DNA of 40,092 nt from a virus, in the IMG/VR virus record IMGVR_UViG_3300042451_001157, positions 1 to 40,092 of that record, one strand, 5' to 3'. Position 1 is the stretch's first letter, and each line of letters begins with the position of its first letter. The translations under genes and the position numbers were made by a program. Of the stretch, positions 33,102 through 39,193 are shown one piece after another. The notes under the pieces were generated by a model. That model was not told where the DNA came from, did no database searches, and was given only the letters and a program-made list of their open reading frames with translations.

Positions 33102-35000
33102 TTAGTTTAGTTTTATTGTTTTATTTGTTTTAACTTCATTTTGTGTTTTTAAAATACCATAGTATGTACCTGGTATAACATTACTTAAATCAACAGGGTA
33201 AACATACTTACCTTCGTACATTTTACCACTGAATACGGTGTATACTAATCTACCGTTTGCGTCATAAAAACCAACTGTAACTTCACCATCTTCTGGTACA
33301 CTAAAGCTAACATAAGTCAAACCTTCAGTAGGGTTAGGGGCAACAATTATTTCACAATCTTTGGTTAATGTACCACCACCATTTATTTTGAATATTTTAA
33401 CAACACCATTTGTTGGGGTTATTCTTAAATCAGTTGCACTCGCATCACCAGCGAATTTTCTAATAACATATAATGGACTATCATCCCAATCAACTTGTGG
33501 TGATAACGCTAAAAATTGTAACGTTAAAACAGCGTCATTGTTATTAGCTAAATACTCATTTCTACTCATATCAGCACCAGCCCATTCAACAACTCCATTA
33601 TTAGGGTTTAAGAATGACATCCAGTTCATAAATTTTTGTTCTGTTTTGATACCTTTAAATTCTAATAAAGCATTGTCGTAAGCTAAAGCTAATTGGATTG
33701 AACCAACCTGACCACCATCAGTTAAAACTTTCATAGGTACATTAACTAAATTACCTTCGCTAACTTCAATTTTAGGTAAATTGATTTCGATTGTTGATGT
33801 AGGGAAATCATATTCAACAGTTTCGTCAATGATATATTTAGGGGTTTTACTAGGGTTTAAGATTTCGATAGGGATTGTACGAGCCATGTTAAATCCAGTA
33901 CCGTTAGCATCACCACCACCTAATACATAATATGTTACTGAGTCTGGTTGACCAGCGATGATATCAAATACTAAGTTAGTTACACCAGCGATAGTTGATG
34001 TGTAGTTAGTTGAAGATCCGTTAATAGTGTTATATTGTGAAACCGTAAAGAATCTTATGTCTTGTACAGCATTTGGCCATACAGAGAATCTACCCGCTAA
34101 ACGACCATAGATGGCTGATACGTCAGCAATTGTAATGTTATTTGATCCGTTAACGTCTGAAGCGTAATAATCAAATCCAGTTGGTGTCATCTCACCAAGT
34201 ATGTATTTGTTAACTCTTTGTGCATCTGCAACAGAAACTTCATTACCAATAGCCATTGTATCACCTTTAACATATAAATGAGCATCCCAATAGGTTGTAT
34301 CCAATATCTCGTCAAAAGCGAAATAGCCAGTAATGTCTGTTGTATCAAGTTTTACTTGAGTCCAGGCACCAGTTGATGTCTTAGGCCTCTTCTCAAGAGC
34401 CACTGTAATATCTTTAGACCCAGAACCAGTTACGTTTGTAAATCTTCCGTGGTATTTCAATCTATTCATCTTAAATTCACCACCATAACTATGCAAAGAT
34501 AATGTTGTATCTATACCAGCAATTGTTGAAGCGTAAGATGGGAACGTTAAAGTACCAACCACTTTTAAACTATCAATGCTCGTTAAAGCTTGGAATGCTG
34601 TTGCGTTTTGGTGAAAGAATTTTATTTGGAAAGCAGCGCCAGTAGCATATGTAAATGCAGTGTTTGTACCTGTATAAGCTAACGTAACTGTGATGTTACC
34701 ATTAACCGAATCCGCTACATATTGCATGTACTGATCAGAAGAACTGTACTGTAAAGTAACGATTGGTTTTGCACCCCCGAAAGCTACTTTGTCGTAGAAC
34801 ACACGGAACTGTAAACCAGCGATTTTAGTCGTTGTTGTGTTGTCATAATAAAGGTTGGCTAAAGTGTAACCTTGTGATTGTGGACCAACATTGTAAGATG
34901 AGTCAACGATAACCCAATTACCATTTGATGGTGCCGTTGTTTGTGCGTAACCAATAACGGTTAAACATGCCATTACTAGCGTTAAAAAGAAATTTTTCAT
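33102..35000 (-). CDS. T9SS-targeted cohesin/dockerin-like surface protein
   Basis: 632 residues from ATG 35000 (MKNFFLTLVMACLTVIGYAQ signal peptide; the longer frame adds 20 unlikely residues). Numbered on the longer frame, a cohesin-like beta domain spans about 45-180, a regulatory-like beta domain about 200-265, and a dockerin-like pair of calcium loops 270-322 (DVNGSNNITIAD at 302-313). A shared C-terminal module follows, then a second cohesin-like domain at about 425-555 (GSIQLALAYDNALLEFKGI). A T9SS type A sorting domain closes the protein (571-652; VAPNPTEGLTYVSFSV, then YDANGRLVY and PGTYYGILKT). The tail predicts export by the host type IX secretion system. First gene of the operon; no clear promoter seen. 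Confidence 0.9.
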   Translation of the reverse strand: MKNFFLTLVMACLTVIGYAQTTAPSNGNWVIVDSSYNVGPQSQGYTLANLYYDNTTTTKIAGLQFRVFYDKVAFGGAKPIVTLQYSSSDQYMQYVADSVNGNITVTLAYTGTNTAFTYATGAAFQIKFFHQNATAFQALTSIDSLKVVGTLTFPSYASTIAGIDTTLSLHSYGGEFKMNRLKYHGRFTNVTGSGSKDITVALEKRPKTSTGAWTQVKLDTTDITGYFAFDEILDTTYWDAHLYVKGDTMAIGNEVSVADAQRVNKYILGEMTPTGFDYYASDVNGSNNITIADVSAIYGRLAGRFSVWPNAVQDIRFFTVSQYNTINGSSTNYTSTIAGVTNLVFDIIAGQPDSVTYYVLGGGDANGTGFNMARTIPIEILNPSKTPKYIIDETVEYDFPTSTIEINLPKIEVSEGNLVNVPMKVLTDGGQVGSIQLALAYDNALLEFKGIKTEQKFMNWMSFLNPNNGVVEWAGADMSRNEYLANNNDAVLTLQFLALSPQVDWDDSPLYVIRKFAGDASATDLRITPTNGVVKIFKINGGGTLTKDCEIIVAPNPTEGLTYVSFSVPEDGEVTVGFYDANGRLVYTVFSGKMYEGKYVYPVDLSNVIPGTYYGILKTQNEVKTNKTIKLN

Positions 35001-35126
35001 GTTGTTTTGTTTTGATATTAATAAATACTGAAAAAAGTTAAAAAAACCATTTACTTTCAAAAAAAAAGTACTAAAGATGAAAATAACTTTTGCGATAAAT
35101 CAAGATATTTATTGACAAAAAAGGGT

Positions 35127-35369
35127 ATGAATAAAATTGCGTTTGAATACTTAAAAGAATTACAACAACAGTTAACAGTATTAGCTGATGAACAACAAAA
35201 TAAATTAGAAGATATAAATAATGAAAATTTTAAAGATGATGTTTCTGAAAACATTTTTGGTCGTATAGATGATGTTCTTTATGAGATTGAAACTATAATG
35301 ACTGATGCTGAAGAGGGTTATTATAGCAACGAAAAGAGTGATCAAGACGATGATTTTGACGATTTTTAA
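35127..35369 (+). CDS. Small acidic protein, 80 aa
   Basis: 80 residues from ATG 35127; the upstream frame opening is a TTG. The protein is helical and acidic: AFEYLKELQQQLTVLADEQQ looks like a coiled coil, and the C-terminus is an Asp run (SDQDDDFDDF). Such short acidic proteins may be inhibitors or DNA mimics, but nothing here proves it. It is isolated between a divergent minus-strand operon and the tRNA region. Confidence 0.65.
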   Translation: MNKIAFEYLKELQQQLTVLADEQQNKLEDINNENFKDDVSENIFGRIDDVLYEIETIMTDAEEGYYSNEKSDQDDDFDDF

Positions 35370-35386
35370 AAAAAAATAAAAAAAAC

Positions 35387-35417
35387 TTGTTTATTAACTA
35401 AACTTTGCTTACTTTTG
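35387..35417 (+). promoter_or_regulatory. Bacteroidota-type promoter upstream of the short transcript and tRNA cluster
   Basis: TTG at 35387-35389, a 20-nt spacer and TACTTTTG at 35410-35417, a full TAnnTTTG match. Transcription should start near 35423. It drives the segment ending at the terminator 35577-35609 and, by read-through, possibly the tRNAs. Confidence 0.7.
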
Positions 35418-35444
35418 TACTAATTATAACAATATAACATAAAA

Positions 35445-35543
35445 ATGAAAAATATGAACCTTCATATCGCAGTGATTAAACCGATGGCAGTGTGCCAGTG
35501 GTATCCTCGTGCCGTATCAGGTTCAGACCAAGTATTTTCATGA
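35445..35543 (+). CDS. Possible 32-aa leader peptide or small RNA
   Basis: Between a strong promoter and a terminator lies about 190 nt holding one short frame, ATG 35445 to TGA 35543 (MKNMNLHIAVIKPMAVCQWY and 12 more residues). The peptide has no known relative. The unit is more GC-rich than neighbouring intergenic DNA, so it may instead be a small regulatory RNA. Which applies cannot be read from sequence. Confidence 0.4.
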   Translation: MKNMNLHIAVIKPMAVCQWYPRAVSGSDQVFS

Positions 35544-35576
35544 TGTTATAGATAAAACTAAAACTAGAAAACACAA

Positions 35577-35609
35577 AGCCCTGAACCTACAAGTTCAGGG
35601 TTTTTTTTT
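35577..35609 (+). terminator. Strong rho-independent terminator
   Basis: CCCTGAAC (35579-35586), 6-nt loop, GTTCAGGG (35593-35600) and nine T. It ends the short transcript 34 nt before the first tRNA. Confidence 0.92.
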
Positions 35610-35642
35610 GCAGTTCTTTGACGTATTGGTAATTTTAAAAAT

Positions 35643-35717
35643 AGCGTAGTTGGCCAATTGGTAGGCCGCCTCATTTGGGATGAGGACATAGTGCAGGTTC
35701 GAGTCCTGTCTACGCTA
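35643..35717 (+). tRNA. tRNA-Pro (TGG), copy 1
   Basis: Seven-pair acceptor AGCGTAG/CTACGCT, D-stem GGCC/GGCC, anticodon stem CCTCA/TGAGG with loop TTTGGGA (anticodon TGG, G37), T-arm with TTCGAGT. CCA is not encoded. Confidence 0.9.
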
Positions 35718-35723
35718 CTATTT

Positions 35724-35799
35724 CAGGATATGGGGGAGTCAGGCCGTCCCTACCTGCCTTGGACGCAGGGGATCGCTGGTTCGAATCCAGCTATTCTGA
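35724..35799 (+). tRNA. tRNA-Pro (TGG), copy 2
   Basis: Acceptor CAGGATA/TATTCTG gives C1-G72 with A73, as expected for bacterial tRNA-Pro; T8 and A14 are in place. Anticodon stem CCTGC/GCAGG with loop CTTGGAC (TGG, A37). The body differs strongly from copy 1. Confidence 0.82.
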
Positions 35800-35805
35800 C
35801 AAAAT

Positions 35806-35880
35806 GTCTTCGTAGCTCAGTTGGTTTAGAGCACCTCACTTTTAATGAGGGAGTCACAGGTTCGAGTCCTGTCGGGGACA
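35806..35880 (+). tRNA. tRNA-Lys (TTT)
   Basis: Acceptor GTCTTCG/CGGGGAC, anticodon stem CCTCA/TGAGG, loop CTTTTAA, T-arm CACAGG-TTCGAGT-CCTG. Confidence 0.92.
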
Positions 35881-35885
35881 CAAAC

Positions 35886-35955
35886 GTATAAGTTGATCGT
35901 GGTGGTCGGTTGGTCTGCAAAACCAACGGTGTTGGTTCGATTCCAACCTTATACT
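35886..35955 (+). tRNA. tRNA-Cys (GCA)
   Basis: Acceptor GTATAAG/CTTATAC with discriminator T as in other tRNA-Cys; anticodon stem TTGGT/ACCAA with loop CTGCAAA. A short 70-nt body. Confidence 0.88.
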
Positions 35956-35963
35956 CAAATATA

Positions 35964-36036
35964 CACGGATATGGTGAAATGGTATCATAATGGTCTCCAA
36001 AACCACAGTTCAGGGTTCGAATCCTTGTATCCGTGC
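35964..36036 (+). tRNA. tRNA-Trp (CCA)
   Basis: Acceptor CACGGAT/ATCCGTG; anticodon loop CTCCAAA closed by TGGT/ACCA; T-arm AGGG-TTCGAAT-CCTT. The 5' end may be off by one base. Confidence 0.85.
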
Positions 36037-36041
36037 TAAAT

Positions 36042-36121
36042 GCCCTTGTAGGCGAATGGTATAGCCGCTGGTTTTAGAAACCAGAGCGAAAGCATTGCAG
36101 GTTCGAGTCCTGCCAGGGGTA
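36042..36121 (+). tRNA. tRNA-Leu (TAG)
   Basis: Acceptor GCCCTTG/CAGGGGT, anticodon stem CTGGT/ACCAG with loop TTTAGAA, a long variable arm, and T-arm GCAGG-TTCGAGT-CCTGC. Confidence 0.9.
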
Positions 36122-36126
36122 CACAT

Positions 36127-36199
36127 GCACCTTTAGCTCAGTTGGTAGAGCGCTGCCCTTACATGGCAGATGTCATAGGTTCGAGTCCTATAGGGTGTA
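36127..36199 (+). tRNA. tRNA-Val (TAC)
   Basis: Acceptor GCACCTT/AGGGTGT, anticodon stem CTGCC/GGCAG, loop CTTACAT, T-arm ATAGG-TTCGAGT-CCTAT. Confidence 0.92.
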
Positions 36200-36204
36200 C
36201 AAAG

Positions 36205-36333
36205 GTTGATCGGGGAATGATTGCATCAATAGTTCGAGAGTGAATACTGACTGGTGTGATCGGAGTTTGCAGGTATTCACCCAAGTAATGCCGATCGTAA
36301 AAGAGGATGTCCACTGAACCATCTTCCTCTTTC
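36205..36333 (+). ncRNA. Structured non-coding RNA candidate within the tRNA array
   Basis: About 130 nt between tRNA-Val and tRNA-Tyr that is not tRNA and holds no convincing ORF. Perfect stems are visible: GATCGG (36208-36213) with CCGATC (36291-36296) enclosing GTGAATAC (36240-36247) with GTATTCAC (36273-36280). A 3' hairpin follows, pairing AAGAGGA near 36300 with TCCTCTT near 36325. A second GATCGG at 36258-36263 could compete for the same CCGATC. No known RNA family is recognised. Confidence 0.5.
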
Positions 36334-36340
36334 CTAACTT

Positions 36341-36422
36341 GCCAGTATCGCATAGCGGCAATTGCGGCAGACTGTAAATCTGCTCCCTTACGGGTTCGGT
36401 GGTTCGAGTCCACCTGCTGGCA
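36341..36422 (+). tRNA. tRNA-Tyr (GTA)
   Basis: Acceptor GCCAGTA/TGCTGGC, anticodon stem GCAGA/TCTGC with loop CTGTAAA, a long variable arm as expected for bacterial Tyr, and T-arm GGTGG-TTCGAGT-CCACC. Confidence 0.92.
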
Positions 36423-36434
36423 CTATTTATTAAT

Positions 36435-36896
36435 ATGAGAAAACTAATATTAATGATTGTAATGGTTTTATCCACAACGATTTGTAAATCACAAATTGTG
36501 ATCGATAAAGCTGGGGATGGTTGGGATCTAAGAGCTGATAGCGCTTTAGCTATTATCAAACAAACGGATACCACCGCTTATAAACTTGTGTTACGAGTTT
36601 GTAATAAAATAACTTTTTGGTCTGGGAACTACTCAACAAATGAGGGTTCTAAAGACACAAAAGGAAGTATAATAATATCATCTACAGATGCTAGGGCAAA
36701 ATCCCTAAATAACCTTGCTGCTGTTATTGTACATGAATCTTTACATCTTTATCTTAGATATAGAGGTGTTCAAGAATCACCAAGAGAAGAAATACTTTGT
36801 TATTCATATGAGTATGACTTCTTGAGGAAAATACCAAATGTTGAACAGTATCTGTTGGATCATTGTCTAAAACAGATAAGTCTTCGACAAAATTAA
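36435..36896 (+). CDS. Secreted HExxH-motif protein (putative zinc metallopeptidase)
   Basis: 153 residues from ATG 36435. Signal peptide MRKLILMIVMVLSTTICKSQ. HESLH at 100-104 fits the HExxH zinc signature, and EE at 118-119, 15-16 residues after its second His, could supply a third ligand as in gluzincin-type enzymes. Two Cys near the C-terminus (122 and 144) may form a disulphide. The gene is embedded between tRNA-Tyr and tRNA-Ala with only 12 and 1 nt of spacing, so it is co-transcribed with the tRNAs. It may process or degrade envelope proteins; activity is not shown. Confidence 0.78.
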   Translation: MRKLILMIVMVLSTTICKSQIVIDKAGDGWDLRADSALAIIKQTDTTAYKLVLRVCNKITFWSGNYSTNEGSKDTKGSIIISSTDARAKSLNNLAAVIVHESLHLYLRYRGVQESPREEILCYSYEYDFLRKIPNVEQYLLDHCLKQISLRQN

Positions 36897-36897
36897 T

Positions 36898-36970
36898 GGG
36901 GTCATAGCTCAATTGGCTGAGCGCTACCCTTGCAAGGTAGAGGATGTGGGTTCAAGTCCCACTGGCTCCA
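36898..36970 (+). tRNA. tRNA-Ala (TGC)
   Basis: Acceptor GGGGTCA/TGGCTCC, anticodon stem CTACC/GGTAG, loop CTTGCAA, T-arm GTGGG-TTCAAGT-CCCAC. It begins 1 nt after the preceding stop codon. Confidence 0.92.
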
Positions 36971-36976
36971 CTATAT

Positions 36977-37047
36977 TGTCCCTTGGTGTAATGGCAGCAC
37001 ATCTGGTTTTGAGCCAGAGAATTCAGGTTCGAGTCCTGAAGGGACAA
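36977..37047 (+). tRNA. tRNA-Gln (TTG)
   Basis: Acceptor TGTCCCT/AGGGACA, anticodon stem TCTGG/CCAGA, loop TTTTGAG, T-arm TCAGG-TTCGAGT-CCTGA. Confidence 0.9.
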
Positions 37048-37052
37048 CTAAT

Positions 37053-37124
37053 GGCGAGATAGCTCAGAGGAAGAGCATTCGGCTCATATCCGAAAGGTCG
37101 GGATTTCGAAACTCCCTCTCGCTA
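37053..37124 (+). tRNA. tRNA-Met or tRNA-Ile2 (CAT)
   Basis: Acceptor GGCGAGA/TCTCGCT, anticodon stem TTCGG/CCGAA, loop CTCATAT. An unpaired first base pair, as in initiator tRNA, is not seen, so it is an elongator Met or a lysidine-modified Ile2; the sequence alone does not decide. Confidence 0.85.
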
Positions 37125-37132
37125 CCATATAT

Positions 37133-37206
37133 GGTGTCTGTAGCTCAATCGGGAGAGCACTTGATTGTGATTCAAGAGGTAGTGGGATCGAAACCCACCA
37201 GTCACC
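37133..37206 (+). tRNA. tRNA-His (GTG)
   Basis: An extra 5' G (37133) faces C 37206, the tRNA-His G-1:C73 hallmark. Acceptor GTGTCTG/CAGTCAC has one T-T mismatch; anticodon stem CTTGA/TCAAG with loop TTGTGAT. Confidence 0.9.
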
Positions 37207-37212
37207 CAAAAT

Positions 37213-37286
37213 ACCTTCATAGCTCAATGGATTAGAGCGTTTCGCTACGAACGAAAAGGTTGGGAGTTCGAGTCTCTCTGAAGGTA
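37213..37286 (+). tRNA. tRNA-Arg (ACG)
   Basis: Acceptor ACCTTCA/TGAAGGT, anticodon stem TTTCG/CGAAA, loop CTACGAA; A34 would need deamination to read CGN codons. Confidence 0.92.
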
Positions 37287-37329
37287 CAATAAACTTGTTT
37301 TTGCAACAATAAACCAACCAAGTTTATTG
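37287..37329 (+). repeat. Intergenic hairpin between tRNA-Arg and tRNA-Ile
   Basis: CAATAAACTTG (37287-37297) pairs perfectly with CAAGTTTATTG (37319-37329) across a 21-nt loop. No T-run follows, so it is more likely an RNA-processing or stability element than a terminator. Confidence 0.6.
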
Positions 37330-37346
37330 AGCAAAATCTAATTTAT

Positions 37347-37420
37347 CGTCCTGTAGCTCAGTTGGTTAGAGCGTCTGCCTGATACGCAGAAGGTCGTTGG
37401 TTCGAGTCCAGCTAGGACGA
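37347..37420 (+). tRNA. tRNA-Ile (GAT)
   Basis: Acceptor CGTCCTG/TAGGACG, anticodon stem TCTGC/GCAGA, loop CTGATAC, T-arm GTTGG-TTCGAGT-CCAGC. Last tRNA of the array. Confidence 0.92.
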
Positions 37421-37486
37421 CTTAAGATTTTAATTACCAATACCGTCTTTTTTTCGTTTATAAAAGTATTTATAATAAAAGCTTTT

Positions 37487-38371
37487 ATGAAAAAAATTAC
37501 CTTAAACGAAGAACTTACCAGAATACAAGAAATGATGGGTGTTAAACATACTAGCCCAAGTGGTAAAGTTACAAATATGTCACCAGAAGATGATGACTAT
37601 GAGATTAACTATGGTAAAGATGCTGTACAAGAAATTTCCCCTACAGATATAGTTGGTTCCATGAGAGAAGAAGAAACCGATGAGAACGTTGAGGTTAAAG
37701 ATAAATTCAAAGACCAGTACGGTAAAGAAAAAGGTGAAGAAGTTTATTACGCAACCGCTAATAAACAAGATAGAGATCCAGAAACATTTGAAAAAAATGA
37801 GGAATCCGCAATTGGTGGATGGGATCTTGCGATGGAAGGTAGTATGGTTAGTTCTGATAATAGAGCTGCTTACCTTGAAAACGCTTTAAAACATGTTTGG
37901 AACATGGGTAAGTATGGTAACGACATCAATTTCGAAGGGATGGTGGGGTCATTAATTAATGACTTGTTCGGTGATGAAGAGGAAAATACAGATGAAATCC
38001 CTGGTTTTAAAGGTACCAGAGATGCTTTGGATGATTTAAATATTAGAGAAGAAGAAAAATCTTTCATGCAAACAAGAGGTGGTAAAGACGGCCCAGTATA
38101 TGAAAACGAAGAAATGGGTGAGGCGAGAAAACTCCAACAAGAAACATATTTTGAAACACAAGCTGGTGCTTTACAATCAGCTGAAGAATATGCTACCCAT
38201 AAAGGTTATACTGTTAATTGGGAAAGTATTAACCCAGAACATGTTGCTTATGGAAAAACTGTTAGCTACAGCGTTGAATTAATGAAGGATGGTGTTCCAG
38301 CTAGAAAGATGTTGCAAATATCTTTATATAGGATGGAATCTGGTAAATATGAATTGACAAACTACATTAAC
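37487..38371 (+). CDS. Tagged acidic phage protein
   Basis: About 295 residues from ATG 37487; the frame extends upstream through the tRNA-Ile gene but that part is not coding. Residues 7-19 (NEELTRIQEMMGV) carry the tag shared with the 18079 and 38614 proteins. The segment QYGKEKGEEVYYATANKQ is, from memory, a motif frequent in cyanophage and freshwater phage proteins of unknown role. The C-terminal 65 residues (EEYATHKGYTVNWESINP through SGKYELTNYI) form a separate small alpha/beta domain. It is strongly acidic. A virion-internal or scaffold role is plausible; no enzyme motif is seen. Confidence 0.75.
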
Positions 38372-38375
38372 TAAA

Positions 38376-38621
38376 ATGAAAGAGCTCATCCGTTTATACA
38401 TAATACCGTTTTTGGTTTTGATGATATTCCAATGTGGTTTTGTATACGGTATTTTAGCTCTTACCATCGGTAAAGTAAACCCATTAGATTGGCACCCGAT
38501 AATATACACATTATTTTTTGAATTTGTGTTATTAATAACTTACACAAGTTATAGAGCTTTAACTGATAATGATGATTTTAAGGATATCGAAGATATATTT
38601 AATAACAGTAAAAATGATTAA
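38376..38621 (+). CDS. Small two-pass membrane protein
   Basis: 81 residues with two hydrophobic segments (LIRLYIIPFLVLMIFQCGFV and IIYTLFFEFVLLITYT) joined by a short loop, and an acidic tail DDFKDIEDIF. It starts right after the preceding stop and overlaps the next start by 8 nt. A holin-like or membrane-anchor role is possible; no family is recognised. Confidence 0.7.
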   Translation: MKELIRLYIIPFLVLMIFQCGFVYGILALTIGKVNPLDWHPIIYTLFFEFVLLITYTSYRALTDNDDFKDIEDIFNNSKND

Positions 38622-39156
38622 AAAAATGGAAAACATTAACGAACAAATATCACGTATAAAAACTATGATGGGTTTAAATGAGGATGGGTCAACCCCTCAA
38701 TCACAAAACCCCACTGGTACAACAAAACGTAAATGGACTGATGGTGTTGGTCGTGGCCCAGCTAACCCTGTTGGTAACGCACCATCTAGTGTAAGAACAA
38801 CACATGGTAGAGCTAACCCCATTGAATTGGCCGAAGACGACTCAACAAAACTTGAATCATTCGCTGAGACAAGATTGGGTGGTGCTGAAAAAATAGTTGA
38901 TAACGCAAAAGAAAAAGGTGGTCTCGCTTTATTAACATACCATCACTTCGAAGTGAAATTAGAATATTACGAAAAAGCTTCCAAAGGTGAGTTGGATATG
39001 GAAGACGCTAAAAAAGAATACAAAGATTTGTTAGAAAAACTATACACATCCACTAAAGATGATATGGGTATTGAACAAATAGATTTTCAAGAACTGCTCG
39101 GGAAAATGGAAGTTCTAGGTGAACTAATAATTAAAGAAAATGAAAAAGGAGCTTAA
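38614..39156 (+). CDS. Tagged phage protein, 180 aa
   Basis: About 180 residues from ATG 38614, with ATG 38626 as alternative. Residues 9-21 (NEQISRIKTMMGL) are the shared N-terminal tag. A disordered Thr/Asn/Pro-rich stretch follows, then a helical domain from about residue 80 (FAETRLGGAEKIVDNAKEKG, KKEYKDLLEKLYT) to the end. Its start overlaps the upstream membrane-protein gene, and it ends in a bidirectional terminator. The tag shared across otherwise different proteins suggests common targeting or processing. Confidence 0.72.
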   Translation: MIKKMENINEQISRIKTMMGLNEDGSTPQSQNPTGTTKRKWTDGVGRGPANPVGNAPSSVRTTHGRANPIELAEDDSTKLESFAETRLGGAEKIVDNAKEKGGLALLTYHHFEVKLEYYEKASKGELDMEDAKKEYKDLLEKLYTSTKDDMGIEQIDFQELLGKMEVLGELIIKENEKGA

Positions 39157-39173
39157 AAGCTCCTTTTTTTTTT
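39143..39173. terminator. Bidirectional terminator between convergent genes
   Basis: A near-perfect palindrome, AAAAAGGAGCTT and AAGCTCCTTTTT with a 2-nt loop, overlapping the stop codon of the plus-strand gene. T-runs on both strands serve it and the convergent minus-strand LamG gene. Confidence 0.9.
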
Positions 39174-39193
39174 GTCTTAAGAAATTGTAATTG

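Noticed and set aside
26577-35000. A complete type IX secretion system or curli machine
   Set aside because: Only a T9SS-tagged cargo and a CsgG-family protein are visible; no SprA, Gld/Por motor components, CsgA/B, CsgE or CsgF could be recognised.
35658-36039. Plus-strand ORFs through tRNAs (77 and 64 codons)
   Set aside because: They span four tRNA genes with good cloverleafs; coding is an accident of the T-loop sequences.
36159-36574. Minus-strand ORFs of 84 and 128 codons across the tRNA-Val to metalloprotease region
   Set aside because: They are antisense to tRNA-Tyr and the signal-peptide gene; their protein motifs (such as MDSNHRTRKGADLQ) are typical false ORFs over tRNA T-arms.
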